Origin: Volvox africanus
Taxonomy: Eukaryota; Chlorophyta; Chlorophyceae; Chlamydomonadales; Volvocaceae
Assembly: GCA_030268105.1 (NCBI GenBank)
Contig: BSDZ01000014.1
Coordinates: forward strand, 945,501-1,009,500
Direction of reading: 5' to 3'
Length of the DNA stretch: 64,000 nt
The notes under the pieces were generated by a model. It did no database searches and was not told the origin of the DNA. It saw only the letters and a list, made by a program, of their open reading frames with translations. The stretch's first letter is position 1; each line of letters starts with the position of its first letter. The translations under genes and the position numbers were made by a program. Shown here one piece after another: positions 1 through 12,000 of the stretch.

Positions 1-32
1 TAAGTATAATTTTCCTTTTCTAAACTTTTCAG

Positions 33-146
33 GAGTTGCTTGAGGAGGAGGTGAGCGAGGACCAGAAGATTGAGGACGAGCAGGATGACGCCACCACTGC
101 GCCAGAGGAGGACGACAACAGAGAGAGTGAAATAGAATACTATTAG
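33..146 (+). CDS. 3'-terminal exon of an unidentified gene (partial)
   Basis: A pyrimidine-rich tract followed by CAG at 30-32 looks like a 3' splice site. The exon then reads in frame from ELLEEEVSEDQ to a TAG stop at 144-146, ending ...NRESEIEYY. The segment is strongly acidic (many Glu and Asp) and probably disordered. Phase 0 at the acceptor is assumed because that frame runs longest. The rest of the gene lies left of the window, so no function can be assigned. Acidic tails of this kind occur in many unrelated nuclear and cytoplasmic proteins. Confidence 0.5.
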   Translation, partial: ELLEEEVSEDQKIEDEQDDATTAPEEDDNRESEIEYY

Positions 147-772
147 ATAGAACTAACATCTAACATGTTTGTTTCTAAGCTTATATTAGAGCGGGCTGCT
201 AAATGTGCGGTGGCAGATGAAGTTAGGATGTATGTACCTAATGATGATTGAAATGATTGGTGCATGGTACAAAGGATTATTGAACTCATAAACAAAATTT
301 GATTGGCAGGATTGGATGTGTAGAAATTTGATTGTTTCGTTGAATTAATGCGTACTCACCAATGGCTGCTTACCTGGATGCTTTCCGAATATTGTACTGT
401 AAATTATTGCCTGGAATATTTTCATCTATCAAAACTGAAATCCTATTGATATTCTTCATAACAGCTATGTACATTACGACAGGATAGTTTCCGTACACAC
501 AAAAATAATTCTGCAGTGGGTGGGCAAAACAGCAAACAATAACAGGAACGATAACTGAAACAGTAAAGAAATAACAAGAACGACCAAAAGTAGTTGCAGT
601 GAGCAAGAATGCGAGGCTGCCTCGTACGCAAAGTGAAAGTGGCGCGAATGTTGCTATCGCACGCGTAAGACCTTGCGAAAGCGTGCGAATATGTTAGTTA
701 CATGCGTTTAAAACTTTTACGCAACCCACAACTGCTACCTGTGTACGCATTATTCGCAGTATACGCAAGCAT

Positions 773-1174
773 GCGTTAATGCGCGTTTATGCGCGTTAGG
801 CGTGCGTATATTGTGCGTTAGAGAACTTTAACTTCCATGCACGCTATGTATTTTTGCTTGCGTATGGGTCTCTAACGCTTGCGTTGCGTTAGGCCTAACG
901 CACACCTTAGAATCTATGTGGGTGCGTTTGACATTGCGTAAGTTCGCGTTAGGTTGCGTTAGCTAACGCAAAGTAAACGCAAACATTTTCGTTCCCTCCC
1001 AAAAACGTTTATTTGCGATTGCGTTAGGTGCGTTAGGATTGCGTTAGCGATACGCAAGCAATAACGCAATGCGTTTGATTTGCGTTAGGCTTTGCGTTAG
1101 CTCGCGTTAGTTCGCGTTAAGCTTGCGTTAGGCTTGCGTTAGGGGTCCCTAACGCGAGCCTAACGCGAGCTAAC
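773..1174. repeat. GCGTTA/TAACGC motif-dense block
   Basis: By my count the hexamer GCGTTA or its complement occurs 22 times in about 400 bp, usually as TGCGTTAGG. Spacing is irregular, so this is not a clean tandem array. Orientation is mixed: most copies read GCGTTA, and the right edge (about 1148-1174) switches to TAACGC so that about 1090-1174 folds back on itself. An 18-bp perfect palindrome lies at 885-902 with centre AGGCCT. No coding potential is visible. It may be a degenerate minisatellite or the body of a non-autonomous DNA transposon. Confidence 0.75.
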
Positions 1175-1204
1175 GCACGAATTCCTTGTTATAGTGTATG
1201 CTGT

Positions 1205-1345
1205 AGATGTAACTCACATAAAATTTAGATGTGACTCAGGGATGTGGCTGGGGGGCTCTTTACTCTCTAGGTATAGCTTCTTGTTACCCAGGTACAGCTG
1301 AGGGGGCCTGCCCGGATATCTAGATGCTGCTGCAATGTAGATGCT
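1205..1345. repeat. Dispersed repeat, GATATCTAGATG family, copy 1
   Basis: Shares phrases such as TTAGATGTG, GATGTGGCTG and GGATATCTAGATG with 13150-13590 and 55310-55500. The copies are patchworks of short related phrases, with no target duplication or reading frame that I could see. Confidence 0.5.
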
Positions 1346-3056
1346 GCCCAAGTACCAGGAACAAAAAAATAGAGGACGTAATTTACATTGCAGCACTATT
1401 ACGCCAAGCTACGCTGAAGACCCCATAAGAACAAGCTGGCCGCCATATAATAAAACAATGCAATGAGTAACAAAGGCAGAGATGAAGCGGAGATCAAACA
1501 AGGCCACAGGGCCCTGCCTACCACTGCCCTACAACTGCACCCAATTGATTCATCTGCATACCACATTTTTGGAGAGTTCAAAAGTATAATGACAGCAATC
1601 GGCCATCTGACATCAAAACCTTGCTGCTGTTAGCCTGGATGTTTTGATCTTTATATCTCTATTGCTGCTACTTATGATTTGGTTTCAGATCTTTGAATGT
1701 TCTGGCAAAGCGCTCTCAAGGTTCATCAAGTCAGTAACCTCAGCTAAATCTTATTATCAAATATTAACGATAATTATATTTATACTAATGTTCTATTTAG
1801 CGTTTTAAATCACGCTACAACATCTGCTCCCCGTCTCTTAAGCGTCAGAGTCTTCGTTGTGCCCAATATGAGATCAGTATAACATTGTTGTCGGAGAAGG
1901 ATTTCTCTTCGTCCCAACTCTTATGCTCGTGTCCATAACCAGCCCATTCCACAAAGGAACGTTGTAAAAAATGGTTTCCAGCCAACTGTAGCACACTGTG
2001 GCGGCTTCATCGGTGCAGGTGCATATGAAGAACGCACGGACTTGCATACGAGACTATGAAGCGGCATCCCCAGGGTGATTTTGATCTTTGCAAGTTTCAT
2101 CTCCAGGCAGGGATGAATAATTAAGTGCAGGGTTCACTCCGAAGTTGTGCGTCGACATAATGATATTGACAGATTTATCATTATGTGGGTGTCACGACCT
2201 AACCACAACATTGGGGTGTTTTGCATGCTTATATATACTTTTATATAGACGATGTGTGGTGTTGTGAAATTGTCGTTGCAACAGTTGAGAAAAGGTCCAG
2301 TTCAGCACAGCGCTGGACAAGCGAGCTGACACTATGCCTCGAGCCACAAAGACACTCCAAAGTCTGGATGAGCAATAGATGTTACAAACAGCTGATGAGA
2401 TATGAGAACCTCACTATATAGTCAAAGACTTAAGTGTCGTACCCTCCGTTTAGATCGTCGAGCGCACTGATTAGGCAAGAGATTGCTGGCTCAGCGTCAG
2501 AAGACCAAACGCCAGTCTTACGCCTTGACAGAAACTTTATGACAGAAACAGCCTTAACAGGCAAGATTTAGATCCAACCGAGAATACCAATCGTTAGGAA
2601 GGTAGAAGAAGTCTGACCGAATATCACAACATGTGGCACATACAGCAATCGGCACACCTCATTTCGTTGAGCAGTTGCAACAGACATTAATTACATTGCT
2701 AGCAGGTCAATAACCATATAAGGTCAGCACCAAGAAATTGGAAATGTGCACTCCAAATGTAATCCTAGGGCCCGGCAACAATATGTGGCAACAAGACGGT
2801 GAAAGCAGAATTTCATAAGGGCCTGCAGGTTGCCGTCAAGTATTCTTCTGGAGGCCATGCAAGGGATAGCTTAAGGCCAGCAACGGACACATAACACTCT
2901 TAAATCACCCGGACATAAGACTCACAGAACCACTTAACAACAACCACTTACCTGGCCCTTATATGTCGGTTGCCATAAACATCAATCCATGCACCTTCTC
3001 CTTGTTGCAACCCAGGCACGCCAGCCATATTTATGCACTTTGCATGATTGTTGAGC

Positions 3057-3822
3057 TTATACTGCACGGCCAGGTAGAGTCCTGCACGCCAGCTCGGGCG
3101 AGCAATACATCATGGACCAAACCCACCCCACTATGCTGTTCTTGCAATTTTCGATACCTGGCTCGCTTTTTGATGTCATGTGATTACGATACCTGATATC
3201 CACAATATAGCTCCTGGATGTGCTCAGCCAAACACCGTTCTGCTCCAACACCTTGGTATACATGGAGCTAGCCGGCATGATGGACAGGATTGGGATTCCT
3301 TCCAGTGTCTGCATGCTCTGCGCTGCTGACTCACCTAGAAATGGTGCTATGGTCACAGTCTTGGCCGGTTGCCGTGCTGCTGCTGTGGACGGAGCTGGCG
3401 GGTAACAGCAGTTGTAGCGGAGTTCTTGCAAGGCCGCATGAGCCATAGTTTGCTTGAGCAGTTCGGATTGTGGTGCATGGCGGAGAAGGCCCAGCAGCCA
3501 GATAGCAGTGTTGCATGCTGAACCACAGGGCCAGCATGAGGGAAGGTCTGGAAATGGTTGAGGCACTGCCGCAACCGCTGCTGCCACCAACAATACGCAT
3601 GCCCGATGTCCTATTGATGGCAGAGGCACTGAAACCACGCCAAGTTTGTGCTGGCAGCTGAAAAGGTGACAGTTGGCGACTCATGGAAGAACCGTGGCGC
3701 CGTGCTGGGCTGTGACCAGCACGTTTGGTGCTTGGGCTGCATGCGCAGCCACGGTCCACAGACTGTAGCAGGTTCGCAGCATTGTTTGCCACAATGTTGG
3801 CATTGAACCTGTCGTCAGACAT
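3057..3822 (-). other. Overlapping unassigned open frames, doubtful
   Basis: Two overlapping minus-strand frames of 193 and 163 codons (3057-3638 and 3331-3822) lie in a locally GC-richer stretch. Neither translation shows a motif I recognise. Composition is rich in Ala, Ser and Cys, as expected for chance frames in GC-rich DNA. A transposon relic or an unrecognised exon remains possible. Reported only because it is the longest open stretch in this intergenic region. Confidence 0.15.
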
Positions 3823-5325
3823 ATACCTCTTATGTCCAAGACTGCCCCGTTGCTGCTATTGCTGCAGCCAACCCTCAAGGGTCGATGCTCGAGTCTGCTG
3901 CACAGATCGGATGGAGGGCGTTTGGAAGGAGGGCATTTGGTCCAGATGCAATACAATGGATGGCTATGTGTGAGAATGGGCAAAAAACATATTGTGAACA
4001 ATGTGCGACAGTAAAATGTTTCAGCAATTGACTTATTTCAGTAATTTACTCGCAATGAGTGCCTTGGTTTGACAACACTGATGGCACTCGCCGGTGACTA
4101 TGTTGGCAGTGGAGGCTGCCGTTCCACATGCAGTTGGCCAGTTGTACTTACGATGACAGGGGTTAACTGGCCCACAACTAACGGAAAGGAAGGTCAGGGG
4201 TGTTGTATACTTCTCGCTGAAGTACATAAACTCGACATAGAGTGCAATGGGTAGCGTACCTAGCTCAGGTGCGTGAAATTGTTAACAGAGGAAGGCTTGG
4301 AAAGCATTACAATCGTATCGCAGAATCGAATGCGAAGGCTAAAAGAGCCGAAGCTTCATCCAGAAGCAAATACTCAGGCATTTAGAAGATAATAGTCAGA
4401 TGATGACCTGAATATTTGATGGATCGCCAGGCCACAATGAGCATTAAGTACTCGCATTTCAACCGGTGGTACACGTCCACAGAGATTTCAATGACATCTC
4501 TTCTGTGGCTAACAAAACTTGTTTGAGCACAAACAGGTCTGATGAGGTCAAGGCAATGTGTATCCTTCTCCAGCCATATTTTTAAATATGTCTTGTTCAC
4601 AAATTCAAATCTGAGCTAACAGCGTTTGAGAAATTAAACATTCCCGCCCTTTGACAACCACCTTCCTGCGGTATGACAACAACACGTGATACAGAAAATC
4701 ACTTACGCTGATATACTACATATAAACATTCTCTATTGAACCCTAATCTCCACGATCTGGCTAACTGGCTAAATGTGCATAAACAAGTTTATAAGTCTCA
4801 ATTTTACCAGCCCGGGGTCAAACCTTATGGTATATAACTTATCGGTTTTCTGAGCTTGCGAAGAAAACCAGGGTTTCCTGCATTATACGGAGGACGAGCG
4901 TCCACGGTTCTGGAGCCGAGCGACTCCTGGTAGGACGCAGTGACGTCGGTGTTTCTACTTTCGGGGTTGTTCAGGTAGCGCTACAGGCCGTGCTAGCTTT
5001 GGAACTTTTTAATGTTTTATCGAAGTCGCCTTTTGTGGCTGTCCACTGTCGGCGCGTCCTTGCCCTCTGCGTCCCACCATTGTTTAATTATCGCCCTGGT
5101 TGGGCTCTAGCGTGTAACGTAGTCTTCGCAGAAAACCTGTGCTGCTTAACTGCAAAGTTATGAAACTCAACGCTGCGCCGCACCACGCCACGCCACACCA
5201 TGCAAGCATGGGTTGTTGAGTTTGGGGACCAACAAGAGTTGGTCTCAGCTTGCTTAGAGCTGGAAGAAACGAGGGGCCCCAATATTCGCACCGTGTGAGA
5301 GCTTGAGATCCGAAGAGAGAATAGG

Positions 5326-5392
5326 CACACGCGCACACACAGGCACACACAGGCACGTATATACACACACGCGCACACACACAGGAGGTGCA
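5326..5392. repeat. CA-dinucleotide-rich simple repeat
   Basis: Interrupted runs of CACACA/CGCACA and AGGCACACAC. It is read as repetitive Cys-Val-Arg on the minus strand, which explains the spurious frames there. Confidence 0.8.
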
Positions 5393-6060
5393 TTAAGGTG
5401 CAGGAGCATTAACTGCATCGAGTGCTGATTCGAACCCCAAACTCAGCAATTTGCGCATGAGGCGTGGCGCGCCGCATCACCCCGCGTCGCGTTGCGTACA
5501 GTGTCCGCATTCCGCATCCGCTGCGCGTTCACATTTGCGTTCGCTCTGCGGCATGGCACGCCGGCACGCCGGCTGAGGGTCTCAGCTTTGCAGTTTAGCA
5601 GAGCTCGTTGAAAAAATGATGTGGCTTTGACAATATATCGTTTTATGTTTTATGTTTTAAAGTGCAAAAGACAAAGGTTAAACTGCGGGCTGGGACCATG
5701 GCGACCGTGAAACTTGTTCACACGATTTTCACTTCATCCAGGCTGCAAAACTAATTATTTAATGCTTTAAAATGTATTATCTTATCTGTAAAGATTTACT
5801 TTGTCAAAGCTTCGAATGGGTATTCAGGCTCTATGTCAACTTTTGGTTGCTTCCGCTAATCCAAAAATTCTTCTGATTTAATTACAATTAAAACTGGACT
5901 AGGATTACTGCCCGATGGTGCAAAGCTGTAGAATAGCAATGCTCCAGTGTACGGAAGCGAGTTGCCCTGCTATGTCAGCTTAAGCCTTGCCTGTACTTAA
6001 CATTAGGTTTGTTCCTGAAGTCCTGTTGAACCACATTTTCTGTCAACCTTTGCCTCCATA

Positions 6061-9000
6061 ATGTCGATATCGCTGTCAGAGGACGGTGAGCTGCAAGTGC
6101 AGGCCTACCTGCGGTTTGCAAAACTTAAGCGCGATCAGCATGTTCGCGAGGTTATTTCTACAGTCAGTGACTTCAGGTCGGAGCATATTCGTCAAGGGGT
6201 ACGTCAAGGTGGCAGTTGCTTGCTTTCGGCCTAGTTCTAGTGCACATTCGCGCTCATACTCATGTACATGAAGTGTGCATTCAATGGCAGGAATTGTACA
6301 GCTACAAGGATTTGAGCCAGATTTTCCAAGAACTTGGGCAGGAGGCTAAGCAATTGATCGATAAAGTGAGGTTGCTTGACGCGTAACCCATCCGTAATCG
6401 GAAAATGTTTCACACCGAGCTTTTTTGCATCACTGAGCACGTGCCATCGACTCAAGTGATGTTTATTATCTTTATAATCCCTTCCATTTCCTTGAATCTT
6501 CGATTATGGGGTCCCTTAAGCACGCCACCTGTCCTCGCAGTCTGAAGTTTTCAAGTATCCCCAGTATGCGAATGATCGTTTTCCTTTTTGCTACTGAGGA
6601 GGTCCTCTTTAAATTTGAACTGATTCTTTGCCGACCTGGGTTTGGGAACGTGTGTCTAGTACACGCAGTGGTATCTTAGGAGGAATCAATCCAGGAATCA
6701 ATCCAGAAACAAACAGAAACAAACTGACCCCCTCGTGTCTTTCCCTTCATAGGAAATCCAAAATGCATATCACACCAACGCCCTGCTCGTCAAGATTTTG
6801 CTGAGCCAGGCCCAAGCCCAGGGCGTCGACCTCTTTGTGGACACGCATGCGCTGGAGAACGAGCTGCTGCTAAAGCAGGTGCAAATCTTAAGTCTGGTGT
6901 GATGCCTGTTCTTGGCGTCTCCGAACAAGGCATCCCTCAAAACCCATGGTTCAGTCCAGCCTCATAAGCGATCTCGGCTAACTACCTTTGGCCGGATGCT
7001 GCCAGGCGGAACCTGGTGGTGATAAAACCGTTCCAGTGCGGAATCTTGCCTAAGGTCCAGCGAACTTCACCCTGGACAGGACCCAAAAGTTTTTGACTTC
7101 ATCCATTACTGCCTCGAAAAGTGTTTGGCCCGTTCCGAGAGCCCCTGGAAATTTTCTACCGCACTAAGCGTGGCTTTCGGGGGTTACCTGGAAAGATTTT
7201 GCCGACAGTGAGGTCCAGTTCCGGGACAACTACTGGCTCCGTAACAGCTGGGCAATACGAAGGCTGATGAAGGTTATAAGCTCTTTATCAAGAGTCATAC
7301 AAAATGACAAATTCAATCCTAAAAGTTCTCAATCTGAAATTCCAGAACCTGTAGAGTTGAGAGCCGTAAAGGCTCTCAAGATGCTGATATGGTGCTTCTT
7401 CACCCCATGGCCGGAGTTGAAGATGGTTAGCATCAGCTGATAGGGTCAAAGGGTCCGAGACGTGCCCTCCAGAGGGGGGAGAGTGTAGTAGTTGTACATG
7501 TACGGCAACCCACCTTTATAATGCAAAGGTGCAGAAGGACAATATCAGCATCTCGAGAGGCCTTTCCAGCTCCAAATTACTAAAAAACCTCTAACTAGCA
7601 ATAATGTCGGATGCAAAGGGGCAGCCAGCTACGAAAGCATTTCGAGGTTTGGCAATTAATATTTCGAAGTTCTTCAAGGCAATTAATGGCAAGCTCAAAT
7701 GATAGGGAAAGACTGCAGTTGGAAAATCGCAGCTGACGGGCAGAGGAAAGTACAACTTCTGGGGAATGAAGTATGCTTTTGTCATCGGCAAGTTGTGAGT
7801 GTGCGAAATGCTACAGTCCGCAGTTTGTTATGCAAACCTTACGCTACTATAGAAAGCATGTTTACTTGAAAATCAAGGAAGAGATATATCCTGTCCACAG
7901 AAAAGTAATTTTAGGTTCCGGGGTCCCCAGAACGCCTTAGGGCCTACTCAGTGAGGGTTCCAGTGGTGCTCCCGGAAAATTTGGGACTCCGGGGCAGCCC
8001 TCGGAGAAAATCTAACCCCCCTCCTGGAGAACTTGCTGAGGTCAGCTTATGATTTCAGAAGAATTTTATAGCAAACGAAGTTTAATTGCTATGCATTGCT
8101 GTTTCATGTCCAAGCAAGCCAGCTAGCCTCTGCCTTGGTTCCTTTCTGTCGTACCAACCCTCTTCTAGTGTGTTGTTCTTATTCCTCAATTTTTGTCCTG
8201 TTTTCAGATCAGCGCTAGCGAGGCCACCGCCCTCGCACGTTCTGCGTCGGACTTTCTGCAGCGGAATATCACTCTGGGCAAGCTGGGAACAGTCGCCACA
8301 GTGACCACGCAGGTATGGGCCGGATCTGAAGGCTGCTGATTGTTGAAAATGTCAATCTGAGTGTCGTAAAATGAATGAGCGCACAGGGATGGGGAATGGG
8401 TTTGAATGTTGTTTGGCCTTCTGCGCCATCGGGATGGATAAAGTCCCAACATGGGTACATGACTCAAAGGCGTACAGCTGCTTGGAAAAGGGTTTAATGC
8501 GCGGGGGAATGGTTTGCAACAAACATGGTAAGCTGCAACACCACGGAAGACTAGCCATGCGGTATGTTACAAAAGGTTTGGGGGGGAGGTGTAAACACAG
8601 CCAAACGAGGAATGTTTGGTCTTGTAATACACGCAATCCCTGTGCGTACTGTGCGTTGTGCATTGTTGCCGTCAGGACCCGGCCCTAATTAAGGAGCGGG
8701 ATGCCCTTAAGGCGGAGCTAGTGCTGGTTCAGGAGCGTCTAATCAAGCTGCAGGCAAGCAGATGTCTCCTATCAGTCAGCCTGTCACATCCCCGCCTCCC
8801 TACTCTAAACCTGGCTTGTCCCATGTGACCGTACATTCTGACATATTGTTTGGCGTGTCCACCGCAAGTTGAAGGTTTTTGACAGCAGCTTGCATATTTT
8901 TTGCAAAGGATATGTGTAACTCATTTCGCCTCTCCTCGTACAGTGCTTGGCATGTGCCTAGATGGAACTGCTCTTATTATGCTTCACTACGCAGCACAAG

Positions 9001-12000
9001 GACGCATGTCAGTATATGCAATGAGGTTAAGACCCTAGGGGCCGCCTTGACCTGTCCTTGTTAATCAAGCAATATTCTCCTCGTGAATCGTTTTGTCTGC
9101 TGCTTGCAACCACTGCACGCCTGTAGGAGGAGACCACTGTTATGATGCGGGATCGCACTGCCCTCAATAACCAGGTGGGAAATGTGTAGTCTGGCACAGG
9201 TTTGCCACTGGTGGCTTTGCAGTTCCATAAACTTCTAAATTGCCAAATATTATTGGCGCTGTACGCTAATCTTGGGTGTTGTATTACGAAGAAATACAAA
9301 ACATACTATGAAAATTGGTAGTGGGAACTACCAATTGATAATACCTTTTTCGCCATTTGCACGAGATCCCGTACGACGAATTGGACTATACGTGATAGTC
9401 ATTTGAGTCTTAATTTAAGATCAACTTACATTTATCAACCAATAAGTAATTCATATGATCCAATCAATGATATTCTGGATTTCCACTGATGCTCGTGTCA
9501 CCAAGCTTCTCACGAGCAAGCCCGATCTAGTGTCCGACTGACTGGCCCTAGCGTCAGGCCGGTGTAGGAGTTAGGTCAGCGGACCATTTAGGACATGTTA
9601 TACAACAACTATCCTCCCTCCCGGACACAGTGTCGCCGCTGCATCAAGGGCCCGACACTTAGCTTGGACCAGTGTGTCAGCTAAGTCAGGAATGAAACAG
9701 GATGCAGGCTCCCAGACGTTATACTCAGACGTGTAGCCAACCCACTTGACTCAGTATTCGTGTGCTCATTGCCTCTGTTTACCCTTACCAACACATTGAG
9801 TGCAGTAGATGAGAATTCAATCGCCTTTGTTGAAAGGTTCAGGATTGAGCCAACTGATTCTGGGTGTCTGTGTTATTGTGTTTATCTGCAATAATAGCAG
9901 TTGGAGTGTGGTGAATGTGAAAGGTGTCGTGAATGTTGTGTGATAACTGCAGCTGCGCTGCATGAATCACGCACTTGGTGATATGTTGTGGGCTTACAGG
10001 GGACGGACCCCTACATCGTCGGATGTGCATCTCACAGCCACCAAGTTCTCAATGAACAACACCGTGAATCGCTCGGTTGGGAATTCACCAGCCTTCCTGA
10101 ACTACGGTTAAACCCTGCCAAACTAGTTTGGTGAGAGTTAGACCTGGCAGCCAAGACCTATATGAAGTCTTTCATCTCAGTCTTGAAGCCACACGAGCGT
10201 GCTTAGAAACTGCCTATGACTGCACGAAAGCGTACTATAAGCTGGGATGAAAAGGCCTTTTTCCCAAGGCAGTTGGTGCTGCTTAGACCTGTGCCAGTAA
10301 TTTGATCTGGAGTCCAGTTAACATTTTTAAAACTATCTAAAATTTGCTATCTAAAATTAAAAACCTTGAGTGCTATAAGCCTGAAGGTGCTGTACCAAGA
10401 ACCTCCGTTTGGCAGTCAAAGTCTCAAGGAAAATGTTGCCAAAGTACGTATGACCCTGTTCTTCATATGGTTGGTAATGCCGCACCCTGTCTGTCCATCA
10501 GGATGTCCACAGCCTTTCATCAGCGGTTGTGTGCACATGCCCAGCAGTTTGCCGAACGCTTCCCAGAACTAAGTTGTGAATTAAGGATTCCTAACGAAAG
10601 TTATTGACTTGGACACTCCGTACAACCAAGTGATAATATATTGCCGTCTTCTGCCTTGACCGTCGAGGTCGTAGGTACCAGGTGTGTCATTTTCGTGAAT
10701 CAATCAATCAAAAGCACATATTGTGTCGTAAACCCCCTTGTGATTTAGGCAACCATTTGTGCCACGATATAAGCAACCGTGGAGCCTAGGAAACCGATTC
10801 CAAGGGACGCCTGGGATAGGGTTTGGGATGGAGTTCACCTGGTGATAGGCTGTTACGGTGTTTATTCTGCTGGCAAACTTCACAGGACAGGATATAATTG
10901 TTAACATCCTTTGCCATATGTTGCCACCCAAAAGTACTTGTAACAACTCAAATGTTCAACTGCACCTGATGTGACCAGCAAGAGAATCCAAATGGATTCA
11001 ATCCAAGATATCACGCCATAGCCAGTCAGTGTTGGTATGACAACCTGACATTGTTTTCCCTCGGTTTGCAATCACGGTTGATCGTGCACTGGCACCGATC
11101 CGTTAGCCCCGCTACAGTGAGCTTCACAGTTGCAGACTGGCAGCGTGTAATTTGGCATAGTAGTCACAGCTATGTGCGTCTCCTATACTTTAGGATCCCG
11201 CCCAGTGTTCCCAGTGTAAATGAAAGGCTTGAGGCGTTTGAGCCAGCGAGCTTAATGGCGGTTTGACAAAAAAACCTGAGAAACTCGATATGACCCCATT
11301 CATGCAAAGCGTGCACAACCGCTGAGAGCTCTTGCCCTAATGTTGTGTAACTATGCTTAAATGGCGAGAATTTCTTGCTGGTTTACATAATTGGACTTCT
11401 GTCCTGTTCTTAGAGAAGCATCAAAAGCTTGACACAGAATGGCCATTTCGTGGTTTGGAACTGCACATGTCATTTGTAGTGGCATGTTTAAGCAATACGA
11501 TTGGAAGTTGGCACTCATGTGTCGAAGCGCCACACGTGGCAAAATCGTTTTTCTTTGTCAGATTTGTCAGCCGTGCAAGGATGAATAACATGGGACGGAC
11601 TTCCAGGGACAGTTGGTGGGTCCCAACAACTGTCACCCTAAAACCCTAAAGTTCAAAAGCAAAAGGCTAACGTAGAGCAGTTCTCAGGTGGTGGTGGTTC
11701 AAGCTGAGATCAGCCAAATCATAAGGAGAGGGAGGTGAGCACACATCTCGCCTTAACAAACATGTAATGTGTTTGTGTTGTAATTGATCATGGATTGATA
11801 TGCCAGGAGAGTGGCAGATCCGAGGATGAAGTACGCGGCATCCATCAATGTAGGCAAGACATATGGTGTACTGCTTGTGCGCAGGGTGCCTAAAGCCAGC
11901 CAAAGTAAGACCTTGCCCAGAATTGCCCACATGTTTCTGTCTGCTAAGTGGGCTTGTGTCTATTCTGATGGTTCAATTTCTACCCCTAGCAATGATACAC

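Larger units (their letters stand above)
1361..6060. other. Intergenic region without a supported gene
   Basis: Apart from the low-confidence reading frames near 3.1-3.8 kb and the CA-rich tract at 5.33-5.39 kb, I see no splice-linked coding series, transposon ends or RNA gene. About 5450-5575 is GC-rich and repeats GCG/CGC-type words, a mild simple-sequence tract just upstream of LZTFL1. Confidence 0.4.

Noticed and set aside
5425..5450. Reverse-strand T-arm-like GGGGTTCGAATC
   Set aside because: Flanking bases do not form a T-stem or the rest of a tRNA.
11636..11650. Interstitial telomere-like CCCTAAAACCCTAAA
   Set aside because: Only two units; too short to claim a telomeric remnant.
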